Shown here: piece by piece, positions 1 to 8,769 of the stretch | How positions within the stretch are numbered: the stretch's first letter is position 1 | How the letters are laid out: each line of letters begins with the position of its first letter | Assembly (NCBI GenBank): GCA_046330955.1 | Contig: JAXLRT010000011.1 | Coordinates: 62,001 to 126,000 of the forward strand | Reading direction: 5' to 3' | DNA length: 64,000 nucleotides | Source: JADJPO01 sp046330955 | GTDB taxonomy: Bacteria > Actinomycetota > Actinomycetes > Actinomycetales > Kineosporiaceae | Program-made: the position numbers and the translations under genes | The notes under the pieces: generated by a model | Database searches by the model: none | Told to the model about the DNA's origin: nothing | What the model saw: only the letters and a program-made list of their open reading frames with translations

Positions 1-946
1 GCACCCAGCCCGTCGGCCCCACCCGCAGCGCGAGCGCGGCGGCGAACAGCCCGACGCCGGCGTACAGATCGACGGCGCGCTCCCCCACGGCCGGCATCGT
101 CACGCCCAGGACGGCGTCCACCAACGTCGCCGGGGCGGCCGGATGAACCTGCCAGAACCCGCCGTCGCTGACCCGGAACCGGCGCGGCTCGGGCAGCTGT
201 GACGTGCTCACGTGGTGCTCCACCCAGGTGCGCCGGCCCTCGATGCGACGCACCGGCTCGCGCGGCGTCGACGCCCCCCGGCCGGCACGGCGCCCGGCCG
301 GTGGCGGCCCCGCGGGCTCCTCGACGATCACCAGCGGCGCGCCGGGTGAGCCGTCGACCACCTCCACCGCCGTGACGCCCGGCCAGGTACGCCCCGGGAC
401 GTCGGCCGCGGCCACCCCGGGGTGGGCGATCGGGCAGCCGGTCACCGGGATCACGGCGTGCGAACGGGCCGAGCGGAACCCGGCCCGGCCCCGTGAGTCG
501 ACCGCGAAGCGCACCCTGGTGCGCCAGCCGAGTCCGTCGTCCGGGTCGGTTCCCTCCGACGCCCCGGTGGGCGGCTCGACCACCAGCCGGTCCAGCTCGA
601 TGCCGGCCAGGCGGGCGAACTGGTCCCGGATCACCGCGGCCTTGTTCACCCGCTGCGCGGCCAGGGTGACGTGCTGCCAGTCGCAGCCGCCGCAACCACC
701 GGGACGCGCCACCGGGCACGGAGGCTCCACCCGGTCGGGTGAGGCCTCGATGACCTCGACCGCGTCGGCCCGCCAGAACCGTTTGCCCGCCGCCCGCGGC
801 CCGGACGACGCCCGGTCGAGCCGGGCCATCACCACCTCACCCGGCAGGGCGTGACGGACGAAGACCACTCGTCCCTCGTGCCGGGCGACGCAGAAGCCGC
901 CGGCGGCGACGTCCCCGATCTCGAGTCGTAACAGCGGCTCAGTCAC
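1..946 (-). CDS. TRAM-domain class I SAM-dependent RNA (uracil-5-)methyltransferase, partial
   Basis: The gene enters from the left edge, so its C-terminus with the catalytic Cys motif is missing. It is translated from the minus strand with a GTG start at 946 that overlaps the stop of the downstream-facing permease gene. Residues 1-60 form a TRAM-type RNA-binding fold containing FVRHALPGE. A cysteine cluster follows at residues 77, 85 and 88 (CPVARPGGCGGC), as in the [4Fe-4S] RumA/RlmD branch of the TrmA family. Further on are FWQVHPAAPATLVDAV and DLYAGVGLFA, the SAM-binding motif I. The family methylates C5 of uracil in rRNA or tRNA; which RNA is modified here cannot be told. An insertion rich in Pro, Gly and Arg separates the central strands. 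Confidence 0.9.
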   Translation of the reverse strand, partial: MTEPLLRLEIGDVAAGGFCVARHEGRVVFVRHALPGEVVMARLDRASSGPRAAGKRFWRADAVEVIEASPDRVEPPCPVARPGGCGGCDWQHVTLAAQRVNKAAVIRDQFARLAGIELDRLVVEPPTGASEGTDPDDGLGWRTRVRFAVDSRGRAGFRSARSHAVIPVTGCPIAHPGVAAADVPGRTWPGVTAVEVVDGSPGAPLVIVEEPAGPPPAGRRAGRGASTPREPVRRIEGRRTWVEHHVSTSQLPEPRRFRVSDGGFWQVHPAAPATLVDAVLGVTMPAVGERAVDLYAGVGLFAAALALRVGPTGWV

Positions 947-3008
947 CCGACGACCGCTCGTCGCCGAGCAGGTCCTCGAAGGTTCGCGGTGCGCCGGTCT
1001 GCAAGGCCCGTCGCGCCAACTGCGGCAGGGCGTCCGAACGCTTCTCGGCCCCCTCGGACGAGGTGAGCTGCCAGGGCACGCTGGCCACCATCACCCCGCT
1101 CATGTAGTGCAGTCGGGTCTTCAGCCGCAGGGCGCTCTGGTTGTGCAGGATGTGCTCCCACCAGTGGCCCACCACGTACTCGGGCACGTAGACGACGACG
1201 AGGTCACGCGGACTGTCGCGACGGATGTTCTTGACGTAGTCGACCACCGGCCGGGTGATCTCTCGGTAGGGCGAGTCGAGCGCGCGCAACGGCACCGGGA
1301 TGTCGGTGGCGTCCCACTCACGCTGGAAGGCCGCCGTCTCGTCGGGGTCGACCACCACCGTGATCGCCTCCAGGGTCGACGGCCGGGACGCGCGGGCATA
1401 GGCCAGGGCACGCATCGTCGGCTTGTGCAGCTTGGACACCAGCACGATGGCGTGTACCCGCGAGGGCAGTTGCCGGGCGGCACCGTCGTCACCCACCGAC
1501 AACTCGCGCCGCACCGAACGGTAGTGGCGCCGGATCGCCAGCATGATCAGGTAGAGCACCGACATCGCGATCAACGCGAGGTAGGCACCCCGGACGAACT
1601 TGGTGACCAGGACGATGATCAGGACGACGCCGGTGATCGTCAGCCCGATCAGGTTGACGATGCGTGAGCGCTTCATCCTCGCCCGCGCCGCAGGGTCGGT
1701 CTCGGTGCGCAGCAGCCGGTTCCAGTGCCGCACCATGCCGGTCTGGCTGGTGGTGAACGAGATGAACACCCCGACGATGTACAGCTGGATCAGCCGGGTG
1801 ACCTCGGCGTCGTAGATCAGGATCAGCGCCGCTGCGGCGGCGGCCAGGGTCACGATGCCGTTGCTGAACGCCAGTCGGTCACCGCGGGTGTGCAACTGGC
1901 GCGGCATCAGGTCGTCGCGCGCCAGGATCGAGCCCAGCACCGGGAACCCGTTGAACGCCGTGTTGGCGGCCAGCACCAGGATCAGCCCGGTCGTGGCCGC
2001 CACCACGTAGAAGGCGATCGGGAAGCCGTCGAACAGCGCCTTGGCGATCTGGCCGATGGTCGGGTCCTGCACGTAGTCCTCGCCCACCGGGACGCCGTTG
2101 CGCAACAGGTCGGTCGCGGGGAACTCGCTGTAGTGCACCTTCATCTGCCGGGCCAGTACCAGGATGCTCATCAACATCGTCACCGCGATGGCCCCGAGCA
2201 TGGCCAGGGTGGTGGCGGCGTTCTTGCTCTTGGGCCGCTTGAACGCCGGAACCCCGTTGCTGATCGCCTCGACACCGGTCAGCGCCGCGCAGCCGGACGA
2301 GAACGCCCGGAGCAACAAGAAGCCCCAGCCGAGACCGGCCATGCCCTGTTCGAACTGCGGCAGCGGCCGGGCGGTGAGCGCCGCGCTCTCGGCCAACGGC
2401 AGATCCCCGATCGCCAGCCGGATCAGGCCGTAGGCGCCCATGCCCAGAATGGCGATCATGAAGGCATAGGTCGGGATGGCGAAGGCGGTACCCGACTCGC
2501 GCACCCCACGCAGGTTCATCGCGGTCAGGATCGCGACCACCAGGACGGCGAGCAGCGCCTCGTGACCGCGCAGCGCCGGGATCGCGGCGGCCGCGTACTG
2601 CGCCCCCGAGGAGACCGACACCGCCACCGTCAGCACGTAGTCGACCAGCAGGGCACTGGCCACCGTCAGGCCGGCCCGCACGCCCAGATTCGTCGTGGCG
2701 ACCTCGTAGTCCCCACCGCCGGAGGGATACGCATGCACGTTCTGGCGGTAGGACAACACCACGATGAGCATGACGAACACCACAGCCAACCCGACCAGCG
2801 GGGAGAAGGTGTACGCCGCAGATCCCGCCAGAGCGAGTGTGAGCAGGATCTCATCCGGGGCATAGGCCACCGACGACAGCGCGTCGGAGGCGAAGACCGG
2901 CAGCGCGATCCGCTTGGGCAGCAACGTCTCGGAGAGGCGTTCACTGTGCACGGGACGGCCGAGCGCGATCCGTTTCAGGGCATCCGCGAAAACAGGCACG
3001 GTGGGCAT
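939..3008 (-). CDS. KimA-like APC-family potassium importer
   Basis: This 689-residue APC-superfamily permease has about twelve membrane segments in its first 480 residues and a soluble C-terminal domain of about 200 residues. Blocks recalled from Bacillus KimA (YdaO) are present: SDALSSVAY near the N-terminus, AFSSGCAALTGVEAISN in the middle, LVLAANTAFNGFPVL, and HILHNQSALRLKTRL near the C-terminus. The Asp of the first block and the Thr and Glu of LTGVE correspond to KimA potassium-site residues. The start MPTVPVFADALK is chosen over an upstream one at 3068 because conservation begins there. It is divergent from two RCK/TrkA genes, a neighbourhood that fits potassium uptake. KimA is a high-affinity K+/H+ symporter inhibited by c-di-AMP in Firmicutes. 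That function here is inferred from similarity; many databases would say only APC family permease. Confidence 0.8.
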   Translation of the reverse strand: MPTVPVFADALKRIALGRPVHSERLSETLLPKRIALPVFASDALSSVAYAPDEILLTLALAGSAAYTFSPLVGLAVVFVMLIVVLSYRQNVHAYPSGGGDYEVATTNLGVRAGLTVASALLVDYVLTVAVSVSSGAQYAAAAIPALRGHEALLAVLVVAILTAMNLRGVRESGTAFAIPTYAFMIAILGMGAYGLIRLAIGDLPLAESAALTARPLPQFEQGMAGLGWGFLLLRAFSSGCAALTGVEAISNGVPAFKRPKSKNAATTLAMLGAIAVTMLMSILVLARQMKVHYSEFPATDLLRNGVPVGEDYVQDPTIGQIAKALFDGFPIAFYVVAATTGLILVLAANTAFNGFPVLGSILARDDLMPRQLHTRGDRLAFSNGIVTLAAAAAALILIYDAEVTRLIQLYIVGVFISFTTSQTGMVRHWNRLLRTETDPAARARMKRSRIVNLIGLTITGVVLIIVLVTKFVRGAYLALIAMSVLYLIMLAIRRHYRSVRRELSVGDDGAARQLPSRVHAIVLVSKLHKPTMRALAYARASRPSTLEAITVVVDPDETAAFQREWDATDIPVPLRALDSPYREITRPVVDYVKNIRRDSPRDLVVVYVPEYVVGHWWEHILHNQSALRLKTRLHYMSGVMVASVPWQLTSSEGAEKRSDALPQLARRALQTGAPRTFEDLLGDERSSGD

Positions 3009-3090
3009 CGTAGGCGTGTCGGGCGGGCGTGTACCGTTCGCATCGACACAGTCCAGGACACCCGGCACTCAGCGAGGAGTCGGACCAGAA
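3009..3090. promoter_or_regulatory. Divergent promoter region, permease / trkA
   Basis: These 82 bases separate the divergent starts of the KimA-like permease and the first TrkA gene and must hold both promoters. No riboswitch fold or clear palindrome is visible, in contrast to Bacillus kimA, which sits behind a c-di-AMP riboswitch. Confidence 0.4.
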
Positions 3091-3759
3091 GTGCATTTCG
3101 TGATCATGGGGTGCGGGCGGACCGGCTCGACCCTCGCGCAGATGGTCGAACGACGGGGACATTCCGTCGCGGTGATCGACCAGAACCCCGACGCCTTCCG
3201 CCGCCTGGGGTCCTCCTTCGACGGCCTCCGGGTGACCGGTGCGGGTTTCGAACGCGAGACCCTGCAGGAGGCCGGCATCGACGAGGCCTACGCCTTCGCT
3301 GCCGTGAGCAGCGGCGACAACTCCAACATCCTGGCCGCCCGGGTGGCCCGCGAGATGTTCGGGGTGTCCAACGTGGTGGCCCGGATCTACGACCCGGGAC
3401 GGGCCGAGGTCTACCAGCGGCTCGGGATCCCGACGGTCGCGACCGTGCGCTGGACGGCGGATCAGATCGTCCGCCGGCTGCTGCCGGTGGGCGCCGCCTC
3501 GGAGTACCGCGACGCCTCCGGCGCCCTGATCATGGCGGAGGTCGGCGTGCACCTGAGCTGGGTCGGACGTCGCATGGCGACCCTGGAGGACGCCGCGCGC
3601 GGCCGCGTGGCCTACCTGACCCGGCTCGGCGAGGGCATCGTCCCCGGCCCCGACACCGTCTATCAGGAAGGCGACCTGGTGCACCTGATGGTGCGCGAGA
3701 CCGATCTGCCCCACGCCGAGTCCGTGCTCGGCGCGCCCCCCGCGGTGGTGAGTCACTGA
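3091..3759 (+). CDS. trkA: TrkA/RCK-domain potassium channel regulator (first of pair)
   Basis: The 222-residue protein is a complete RCK unit. A Rossmann domain begins with GCGRTGSTLA (the GxGxxG nucleotide loop) and an Asp follows strand 2 (VIDQNP). A RCK-C ligand-binding domain occupies about residues 140-215. Such cytoplasmic subunits bind NAD(H), ATP or c-di-nucleotides and gate a membrane potassium transporter. No TrkH/TrkG membrane subunit is present in the window, so the divergent KimA-like permease is the obvious local partner, by inference. The GTG start at 3091 begins directly with the first beta strand (HFVIMGCG). Its stop overlaps the ATG of the next gene, so the two are translationally coupled. 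Confidence 0.9.
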   Translation: MHFVIMGCGRTGSTLAQMVERRGHSVAVIDQNPDAFRRLGSSFDGLRVTGAGFERETLQEAGIDEAYAFAAVSSGDNSNILAARVAREMFGVSNVVARIYDPGRAEVYQRLGIPTVATVRWTADQIVRRLLPVGAASEYRDASGALIMAEVGVHLSWVGRRMATLEDAARGRVAYLTRLGEGIVPGPDTVYQEGDLVHLMVRETDLPHAESVLGAPPAVVSH

Positions 3760-4424
3760 TGCGCGTCGTGATCGCCGGTGCCGGCAGCGTCGGCCGCTCG
3801 ATCGCCGGAGAATTGCTGGCCAACGGTCACCACGTCCTGCTGGTCGACCGTGACCCTTCGGCCATCCGGGTCTCCAGCGTGCCGGACGCGCAGTGGCTGC
3901 TGGCCGATGCCTGTGAGATCAGCTCGCTGGCCGAGGCCGGGCTGGCCGAGTGCGACGCCGTGGTGGCCGCGAGCGGCGACGACAAGGTGAACCTGGTCGT
4001 CTCGCTGTTGGCCAAGACCGAGTACGGCGTCCCCCGCACCGTGGCCCGGGTGAACAACCCCAAGAACGAGTGGATGTTCGACGAGGCCTGGGGGGTGGAC
4101 GTCGCGGTGTCGACCCCGCGCCTGATGACCGCCCTGGTCGAGGAGGCCGTCTCGATCGGTGAGCTGGTGCGGATCTTCACCTTCCAGCAGAGCCACGCGA
4201 ACATGGTCGAACTGACGCTGCCCGCCGATGCACCGGTGGTCGGCACCATGGTCGGCGACATCGAATGGCCCGCGGACACGGTGCTGGTCGGCATCATCCG
4301 CGCCGACCGGCCGATCGCCCCGAGTCGCGACGACACACTCGAGGCCAACGACGAACTGATGTTCATCACAGTGCCCGAGTCGGAGGACCTGCTGCAGCGG
4401 TTGCTCAGCCCCTCCAAGGCCTGA
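3759..4424 (+). CDS. trkA: TrkA/RCK-domain potassium channel regulator (second of pair)
   Basis: This 221-residue paralogue of the preceding gene overlaps it by one base (ATGA). The Rossmann start MRVVIAGAGSVGRSIA carries an intact GxGxxG loop and the acidic residue at the end of strand 2 (VDRDP). A RCK-C domain occupies the last 80 residues (VVGTMVGDIEWP onward). Paired TrkA genes of this type, often named ceoB and ceoC, are common in actinobacteria, and the pair probably forms a heteromeric ring. The convergent neighbour DUF3159 follows after 14 bases. Confidence 0.9.
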   Translation: MRVVIAGAGSVGRSIAGELLANGHHVLLVDRDPSAIRVSSVPDAQWLLADACEISSLAEAGLAECDAVVAASGDDKVNLVVSLLAKTEYGVPRTVARVNNPKNEWMFDEAWGVDVAVSTPRLMTALVEEAVSIGELVRIFTFQQSHANMVELTLPADAPVVGTMVGDIEWPADTVLVGIIRADRPIAPSRDDTLEANDELMFITVPESEDLLQRLLSPSKA

Positions 4425-4438
4425 TCACCACGGCCTGA

Positions 4439-5164
4439 TCACCGCGGGGGTTCCGGGGCGTCGTCCGGTGGGGCGTCGTCCGGGGCCTCGGCGGCGGGTC
4501 GAGCGAGCGGCACCCGCCGGACGATCAGCCAGCAGACCAGCACCGTGAGTCCGAAGAGCGGCAACCCCAGGGGAACCGAGGCGGCCCCCAGGCCGGTCAC
4601 GTGGTCGCGCAGGTAGAGCGGCACCTGGAACCCCAGCCGGATCACGAACATGGCCACCCAGGCCCAGGTCGCCCAGGTGTAGGCCCGGGCCCGGGCCGGC
4701 ACCTGCCGCCAGTGCGTGCCCTCACCGAGCATCAGCCCCAGCAGCACCCCCACGTAGGGCCAGCGCACCACGATCGAGATCAGGCACAGCACCGTGAAGA
4801 ACGCGTTCTTCAGGATCGAGGCCAGGAAGAAGTTGATCGCCGAATGCGTGTACCAGGCGATCGCGGCCGCCAACGCCACGCCCATCAGGCCGCTCACGGC
4901 CTGCATCACGGTCTGACGCTGAACCAGCCGGACGACGGTGAGCAGCACCGCGGTGCCCACAGCGGCGATCAGCGAGCGTTGCAGGTCGTTCCCGAAGGTG
5001 TAGACGGCGGTGAACACCAGGGTCGGGACGACGGACTCCAGCAGCCCTCGCACCCCGCCGACGGCGGATTCGAACGAGAACTGCTCGGCCATGGCCTGCG
5101 CCAGGCCCGAGGCGACGGACGGCGACCCGCCCGGCTCACTCCCCGGCACGGGCGACCAGTTCAT
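4439..5164 (-). CDS. DUF3159 membrane protein
   Basis: A DUF3159 integral membrane protein of about 241 residues with six hydrophobic segments, roughly residues 35-55, 60-80, 88-105, 115-135, 155-175 and 190-215. The function is unknown. The C-terminal tail is acidic and proline-rich (PDDAPPDDAPEPPR). The start is uncertain. The ATG at 5164 overlaps the end of the upstream OB-fold gene, an upstream GTG at 5191 has a GGAGG directly abutting it (too close), and an internal ATG lies at 5092. Gene order OB-fold - DUF3159 next to TrkA genes is typical of actinobacteria. Confidence 0.8.
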   Translation of the reverse strand: MNWSPVPGSEPGGSPSVASGLAQAMAEQFSFESAVGGVRGLLESVVPTLVFTAVYTFGNDLQRSLIAAVGTAVLLTVVRLVQRQTVMQAVSGLMGVALAAAIAWYTHSAINFFLASILKNAFFTVLCLISIVVRWPYVGVLLGLMLGEGTHWRQVPARARAYTWATWAWVAMFVIRLGFQVPLYLRDHVTGLGAASVPLGLPLFGLTVLVCWLIVRRVPLARPAAEAPDDAPPDDAPEPPR

Positions 5165-5564
5165 AGCGCGGGTTGAACAGGGCGGGCTCACCCTCCGACG
5201 TGGTGATCATGCCGTGGACCCGGATCCGGCGTCCCGGCTCGATCCCGGCGATCTGTCGCCGTCCCAGCCAGACCACGGTCAGGGTGCCGCTGCCGTCGTA
5301 GAGCGCGGCCTCCAGCGCCGGGACGCCGGCCCGCGGCCGCAGCGTGACCGAACGCAACGTGCCACACACGGTGGCGTCGTGGCGCGATTCCAGATCGGCC
5401 ACCAGCGTGCCGCCGAGTTCGGCGGCCCGCTCCTGCTCCTGTTCGGCCAGGACCTGGGCCTGCGGCGTCACCAGACGCGAGAGCGCCGCGCGCAGCCGGG
5501 AGGTGGAGGTGCGTGGTGCCGGCTTCCCTGTCCGTTCGGTGCGTGCCCGCTCAGTTCCCGCCAT
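5136..5564 (-). CDS. OB-fold nucleic-acid-binding domain protein
   Basis: A 142-residue protein with a basic N-terminal helix region and a C-terminal single OB fold (residues 60-140). It contains GTLRSVTLRPRAGVPALEAALYDGSG, then LTVVWLGRRQIAGIEPGRRIRVHG, the pattern of RecG-like or tRNA-anticodon-type OB folds. It probably binds single-stranded nucleic acid, but its partner and role are unknown. It overlaps the start of the DUF3159 gene and probably forms one transcription unit with it. The ATG at 5564 is kept because it precedes a typical basic start (MAGTERARTERT). Confidence 0.8.
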   Translation of the reverse strand: MAGTERARTERTGKPAPRTSTSRLRAALSRLVTPQAQVLAEQEQERAAELGGTLVADLESRHDATVCGTLRSVTLRPRAGVPALEAALYDGSGTLTVVWLGRRQIAGIEPGRRIRVHGMITTSEGEPALFNPRYELVARAGE

Positions 5565-5637
5565 GCATCCAGCGTACGTTCCCCGGCCGGCAGAGCAGCA
5601 CTCGGCTCCGCCGGACGAGTGAGCTGGGGCCTGCCGG

Positions 5638-6408
5638 CTAGTGGATCTCGGTGATCTCGGGGCCCCGCTCGAACGGCTTCAGGTCGTCGCGGTGGGGCCG
5701 CTCCGGGGCCGGCTCGGTCTCGGTCGAGGCCTGGTCGGCTGCGGCGGTCACCACCTCGGGCAGGGTCAGCGCGAGCAGCTCCCGCGGCGCCATGGCCTCC
5801 TCACCGCGCACCACGACGATGTCACGCACCACCGACTCCAGGTCCAGAGCCGCCTCGGCATCATGGACCGCCTGCCCGTGGAACACCGCGCGCAGGAACC
5901 ACCGAGGGCCGTCGATCCCGACGAAGCGGGCGGGCTGGTGCCCGGTGCGACCGTCGGGCGTGCGGGCCGGGATCCGGGCCAGCAGTTCCCGCCCGAACAC
6001 CCCGGCGACCTCATCGGCCGTGCCCCCCTGGCGGGTGATCCCGGAGGCGATCTCGCCGCGGATCTCGTCCCAGATGCCCTCGCTGCGCGGCGCGGCGAAG
6101 GCCTGCAGCTGCACCGCGGAGTCGCCGAGCTGCACCGTCGCCGAGTTCACCGTTCCGGTGGACTCCTCCATCTCGAGGCGCAACTCCATCCCGGCGCGTC
6201 CCCGCAGCCGCAACGCTCCCAGGTCGACGTAGCCCTCGGCGTCCGGCTGCTCGGCGACGTCCCAGGGGCCGTCGGGCCGCGGTGACAGGCCCGGGCGGCT
6301 GTCCTCCTCGTCCGGCTCGTCGAGTTCGGCGTCCCGACCCTGAGCCGCGGCGTCCTCGACCTCGCTGACCTCAGCCGCCTCGGCCTTGCGACGACGGAAC
6401 AAGCTCAC
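5638..6408 (-). CDS. DUF3710 protein
   Basis: A 256-residue DUF3710 protein. A short basic start (MSLFRRRKAE) and an acidic linker lead into the conserved core GPWDVAEQPDAEGYVDLGALRLR, followed by beta-rich sequence containing EGIWDEIRGEIASGI and GVDGPRWFLR-like blocks. The function is unknown. The gene starts by overlapping the dut stop by four bases, so dut and DUF3710 are co-translated. The two are adjacent in most actinobacteria. It is soluble, with no signal peptide. Confidence 0.85.
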   Translation of the reverse strand: MSLFRRRKAEAAEVSEVEDAAAQGRDAELDEPDEEDSRPGLSPRPDGPWDVAEQPDAEGYVDLGALRLRGRAGMELRLEMEESTGTVNSATVQLGDSAVQLQAFAAPRSEGIWDEIRGEIASGITRQGGTADEVAGVFGRELLARIPARTPDGRTGHQPARFVGIDGPRWFLRAVFHGQAVHDAEAALDLESVVRDIVVVRGEEAMAPRELLALTLPEVVTAAADQASTETEPAPERPHRDDLKPFERGPEITEIH

Positions 6409-6860
6409 TTCGCCTCACCCTTCTGTTCGAACCCTCCGGTGGACCCGAAACCGCCTGCGCCCCGCGAGGTCTCGGTCAACTGGTCCACCTCCAGGAATGT
6501 CGCGTGCTCGACCCGCTGCACCACCAGCTGGGCGATCCGGTCTCCCCGGCGCACCGTGAACGGGTGATCGGCATCGGTATTGATCAAGGTCACCTTGATC
6601 TCGCCTCGATACCCGGCATCGACCGTACCCGGTGCGTTCACCACAGTCACACCGTGCCGAGCGGCCAGTCCCGATCTCGGGTGCACGAACGCGGCGTAGC
6701 CCTCGGGCAGCTCGACGGCGATCCCGGTCGGGACCACCTCGCGCCGGCCCGGGGCGAGAACGACATCGACCGCACTGACCAGGTCTGCGCCGGCATCGCC
6801 CGGGTGGGCATAGGCGGGCGGCGGTAGCCCGGGGTCGAGGCGGCGGAACGGGATCCGCAT
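6405..6860 (-). CDS. dut: dUTP diphosphatase
   Basis: This 151-residue trimeric dUTPase hydrolyses dUTP to dUMP and pyrophosphate, keeping uracil out of DNA and feeding thymidylate synthesis. All five motifs are visible: AGADLVSA (1), HPRSGLAARHG (2), NAPGTVDAGYRGEIKV (3, with the catalytic Asp and Tyr), RRGDRIAQLVVQ (4) and RGAGGFGSTGG (5, the C-terminal P-loop-like arm). The start MRIPFRRLDPGLP is chosen because the upstream open frame lacks conservation. The gene is divergent from DUF3093. Confidence 0.97.
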   Translation of the reverse strand: MRIPFRRLDPGLPPPAYAHPGDAGADLVSAVDVVLAPGRREVVPTGIAVELPEGYAAFVHPRSGLAARHGVTVVNAPGTVDAGYRGEIKVTLINTDADHPFTVRRGDRIAQLVVQRVEHATFLEVDQLTETSRGAGGFGSTGGFEQKGEAK

Positions 6861-6895
6861 GCCGGCGAGCCTAGCTCGTGTGGGAACCTGGGCAG

Positions 6896-7363
6896 GTGAG
6901 TGTGAGCTACCGCGAGAAACTCGGTCCGGCCGCGTGGGTCTGGGCCTCGGCTGCCCTGCTCGGCGGCGGGTTCGGTCTGATCTTCGTGCCCCGCAGCGAG
7001 CTGCTCGCCCTCGTCGTCGCCCTCGTGGCCACCGGCACCCTCGCCGCCCTGCTGGTGCGCAGTACGCCGCAGGTGACCGTGCTCGGTGGCAGCCTGCAGG
7101 CAGGGCGCGCCCAGCTGCCACTGGAGTTCAGCGGCGCCGTCGAGCCGTTGGACGCCGTGGGCATGCGTCATGCCCACGGCCCCGGCCTGGATGCGCGCGC
7201 CTACCTCTGCATCCGTGGCTGGATCCCCACCGGGGTACGGGTCATCGTGGACGATCCCCGCGACCCCACTCCGTACTGGCTGATCTCCAGCCGCCACCCC
7301 ACCCTGCTGGCAGAAGCCATCGAGCAGGCTCGGGCCGAGCAGCCCTCGGCCACCCAGCCCTGA
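6896..7363 (+). CDS. DUF3093 membrane protein
   Basis: A DUF3093 protein of about 155 residues with two adjacent hydrophobic helices at the N-terminus (about residues 10-55). A small beta domain ends WIPTGVRVIVDDPRDPTPYWLISSRHP, the conserved family signature. The function is unknown. The GTG at 6896 is preferred over the GTG at 6878 because the family starts with a short tail before SYREK; a third GTG at 6902 is also possible. It is divergent from dut. Confidence 0.8.
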   Translation: MSVSYREKLGPAAWVWASAALLGGGFGLIFVPRSELLALVVALVATGTLAALLVRSTPQVTVLGGSLQAGRAQLPLEFSGAVEPLDAVGMRHAHGPGLDARAYLCIRGWIPTGVRVIVDDPRDPTPYWLISSRHPTLLAEAIEQARAEQPSATQP

Positions 7364-7438
7364 CGAGCCCTCTCTCCTGGCACCCTTCCCCCCGAACCCC
7401 CGGTCCCCCGAGCGGAACGATTCGATGCGTCGCCCGCG

Positions 7439-7738
7439 TCAGGCGGCGCACTCCTTGCACACCGGCTGCCCGCCGACCTCTTTGGCCAGCTGACTGCGGT
7501 GGTGCACCAGGAAGCAGGTGGAACAGGTGAACTCGTCGGCCTGACGCGGCAGGACCCGCACCGACAGTTCCTCGTTGGACAGATCGGCGCCGGGCAGCTC
7601 GAAGCCCTCGGCCGCCTCGGTCTCGTCTTCGTCGACGGCGCCGGAACCCTTGTCGACGCGCCGGGCCTTGAGCTCCTCGAGCGAATCCTCACTCAGCTCG
7701 TCGTCCGTCTTGCGCGGCGCGTCGTAGTCGGTCGCCAT
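7439..7738 (-). CDS. DUF4193 zinc-ribbon-like protein
   Basis: This 99-residue acidic protein belongs to DUF4193. The N-terminal half (MATDYDAPRKTDDELSEDS) is disordered and acidic. The C-terminal half carries CSTC and CKEC separated by about 20 residues, a likely zinc ribbon. The family is widespread in actinobacteria, often near dut and sepH, and may act with transcription or RNA machinery, although its role is not established. The 173 bases upstream hold its promoter. Confidence 0.9.
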   Translation of the reverse strand: MATDYDAPRKTDDELSEDSLEELKARRVDKGSGAVDEDETEAAEGFELPGADLSNEELSVRVLPRQADEFTCSTCFLVHHRSQLAKEVGGQPVCKECAA

Positions 7739-7911
7739 ATAGGTCACGCTCCGGTGAAAAGTTGTGATGAACAGGGGTGTCACGTGCCGGGCCGGTGCAC
7801 GTGGTCGTGCGTCGGGTTCGTCTGGTCTTCCCCACGCGCTGGGCGATTGTGCACTATGCGGGTCGCCGAGGCGAACCCACTGGCGCGTGATGTCCGGCGG
7901 CGTGTCACGAC

Positions 7912-8769
7912 TCACACTCGTTCGATCAGTTCTCGCAGTGTCTCGGCCAGTGGCGGCGGCCCCACCACCACCAGCTCCGGCGACGGCGGACCACCACCAG
8001 GGCCGAGCACCAGCCCCCCGGCCTCGGTCACCACGAGTTGTCCCGCCGCAATGTCCCACACATTGAGGCCACGCTCGTAGAACGCATCCAACCGGCCGGT
8101 CGCCACGGCACACAGATCGAGAGCGGCACTGCCGATCCGCCGGATGTCACGCACCAGGGGCAGCAACGCCGAGACCACCTCGGCCTGTTCCCGGCGGCGT
8201 TCGGGGCGGTAACCGAATCCGGTTCCGACCAACGCGCCGTCCAGTGACGGCGCCGACCGGGTGGGCAACCGGCGCCCGTCCAGCCAGGCCCCGTGCCCGG
8301 CGATCGCCGTCCAGGTCTCACCCGAGACCGGGTTGTGCACGCAGCCGGCCAGTGCCCGCCACCCTCCCGGACGGCGCGGGTCCCCGGTGACCACGGCCAC
8401 GCTGACCGCGTAGGCCGGCAACCCGTAGAGGTAGTTCACGGTGCCGTCGATCGGATCGATCACCCAGGTCAGGCCGCTGCTGCGCCCGGGGCGACCGGCG
8501 ACGCCGCCGGCCTCCTCGCCGAACAGCGCGTCGTCCGGACGGGCCTGGTGCACCAGATCGGTGATCAGCTGCTCGGCGGCCCGATCCATCGCGGTCACCA
8601 CATCGGTCGGGCTGCTCTTGGTGGCCGCCACCGTCACCGGTGCCGCCCGCCGGCCCTGCTCCACCAGGGAGCCCGCCGCTCGGGCGGTCGATTCGGCCAA
8701 CGTCACCAGCGACCTGAGCTCCGGCTCGTCCCACGTCGCGGCCGGGGTCTGCCCGGGCTGGTCGCTCAT
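7912..8769 (-). CDS. Inositol monophosphatase family protein
   Basis: This 285-residue Mg2+-dependent phosphatase of the IMPase/CysQ/SuhB family shows FGEEAGG (metal-binding Glu), VIDPIDGTVNY (the DPIDGT motif with two metal-binding Asp) and NVWDIAAGQLVVTEAGG (the WDxAAG motif). It dephosphorylates a sugar- or inositol-phosphate; the substrate (inositol-1-phosphate, histidinol phosphate or another) cannot be fixed from sequence. The ATG at 8769 overlaps the ferrochelatase stop by four bases, so the two genes are co-translated. Confidence 0.93.
   Translation of the reverse strand: MSDQPGQTPAATWDEPELRSLVTLAESTARAAGSLVEQGRRAAPVTVAATKSSPTDVVTAMDRAAEQLITDLVHQARPDDALFGEEAGGVAGRPGRSSGLTWVIDPIDGTVNYLYGLPAYAVSVAVVTGDPRRPGGWRALAGCVHNPVSGETWTAIAGHGAWLDGRRLPTRSAPSLDGALVGTGFGYRPERRREQAEVVSALLPLVRDIRRIGSAALDLCAVATGRLDAFYERGLNVWDIAAGQLVVTEAGGLVLGPGGGPPSPELVVVGPPPLAETLRELIERV

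Noticed and set aside
1725..4424. 899-residue plus-strand open frame starting within the permease
   Set aside because: Its first part is the antisense shadow of the permease and TrkA genes, and only the last 221 residues are TrkA. The real genes start at 3091 and 3759.
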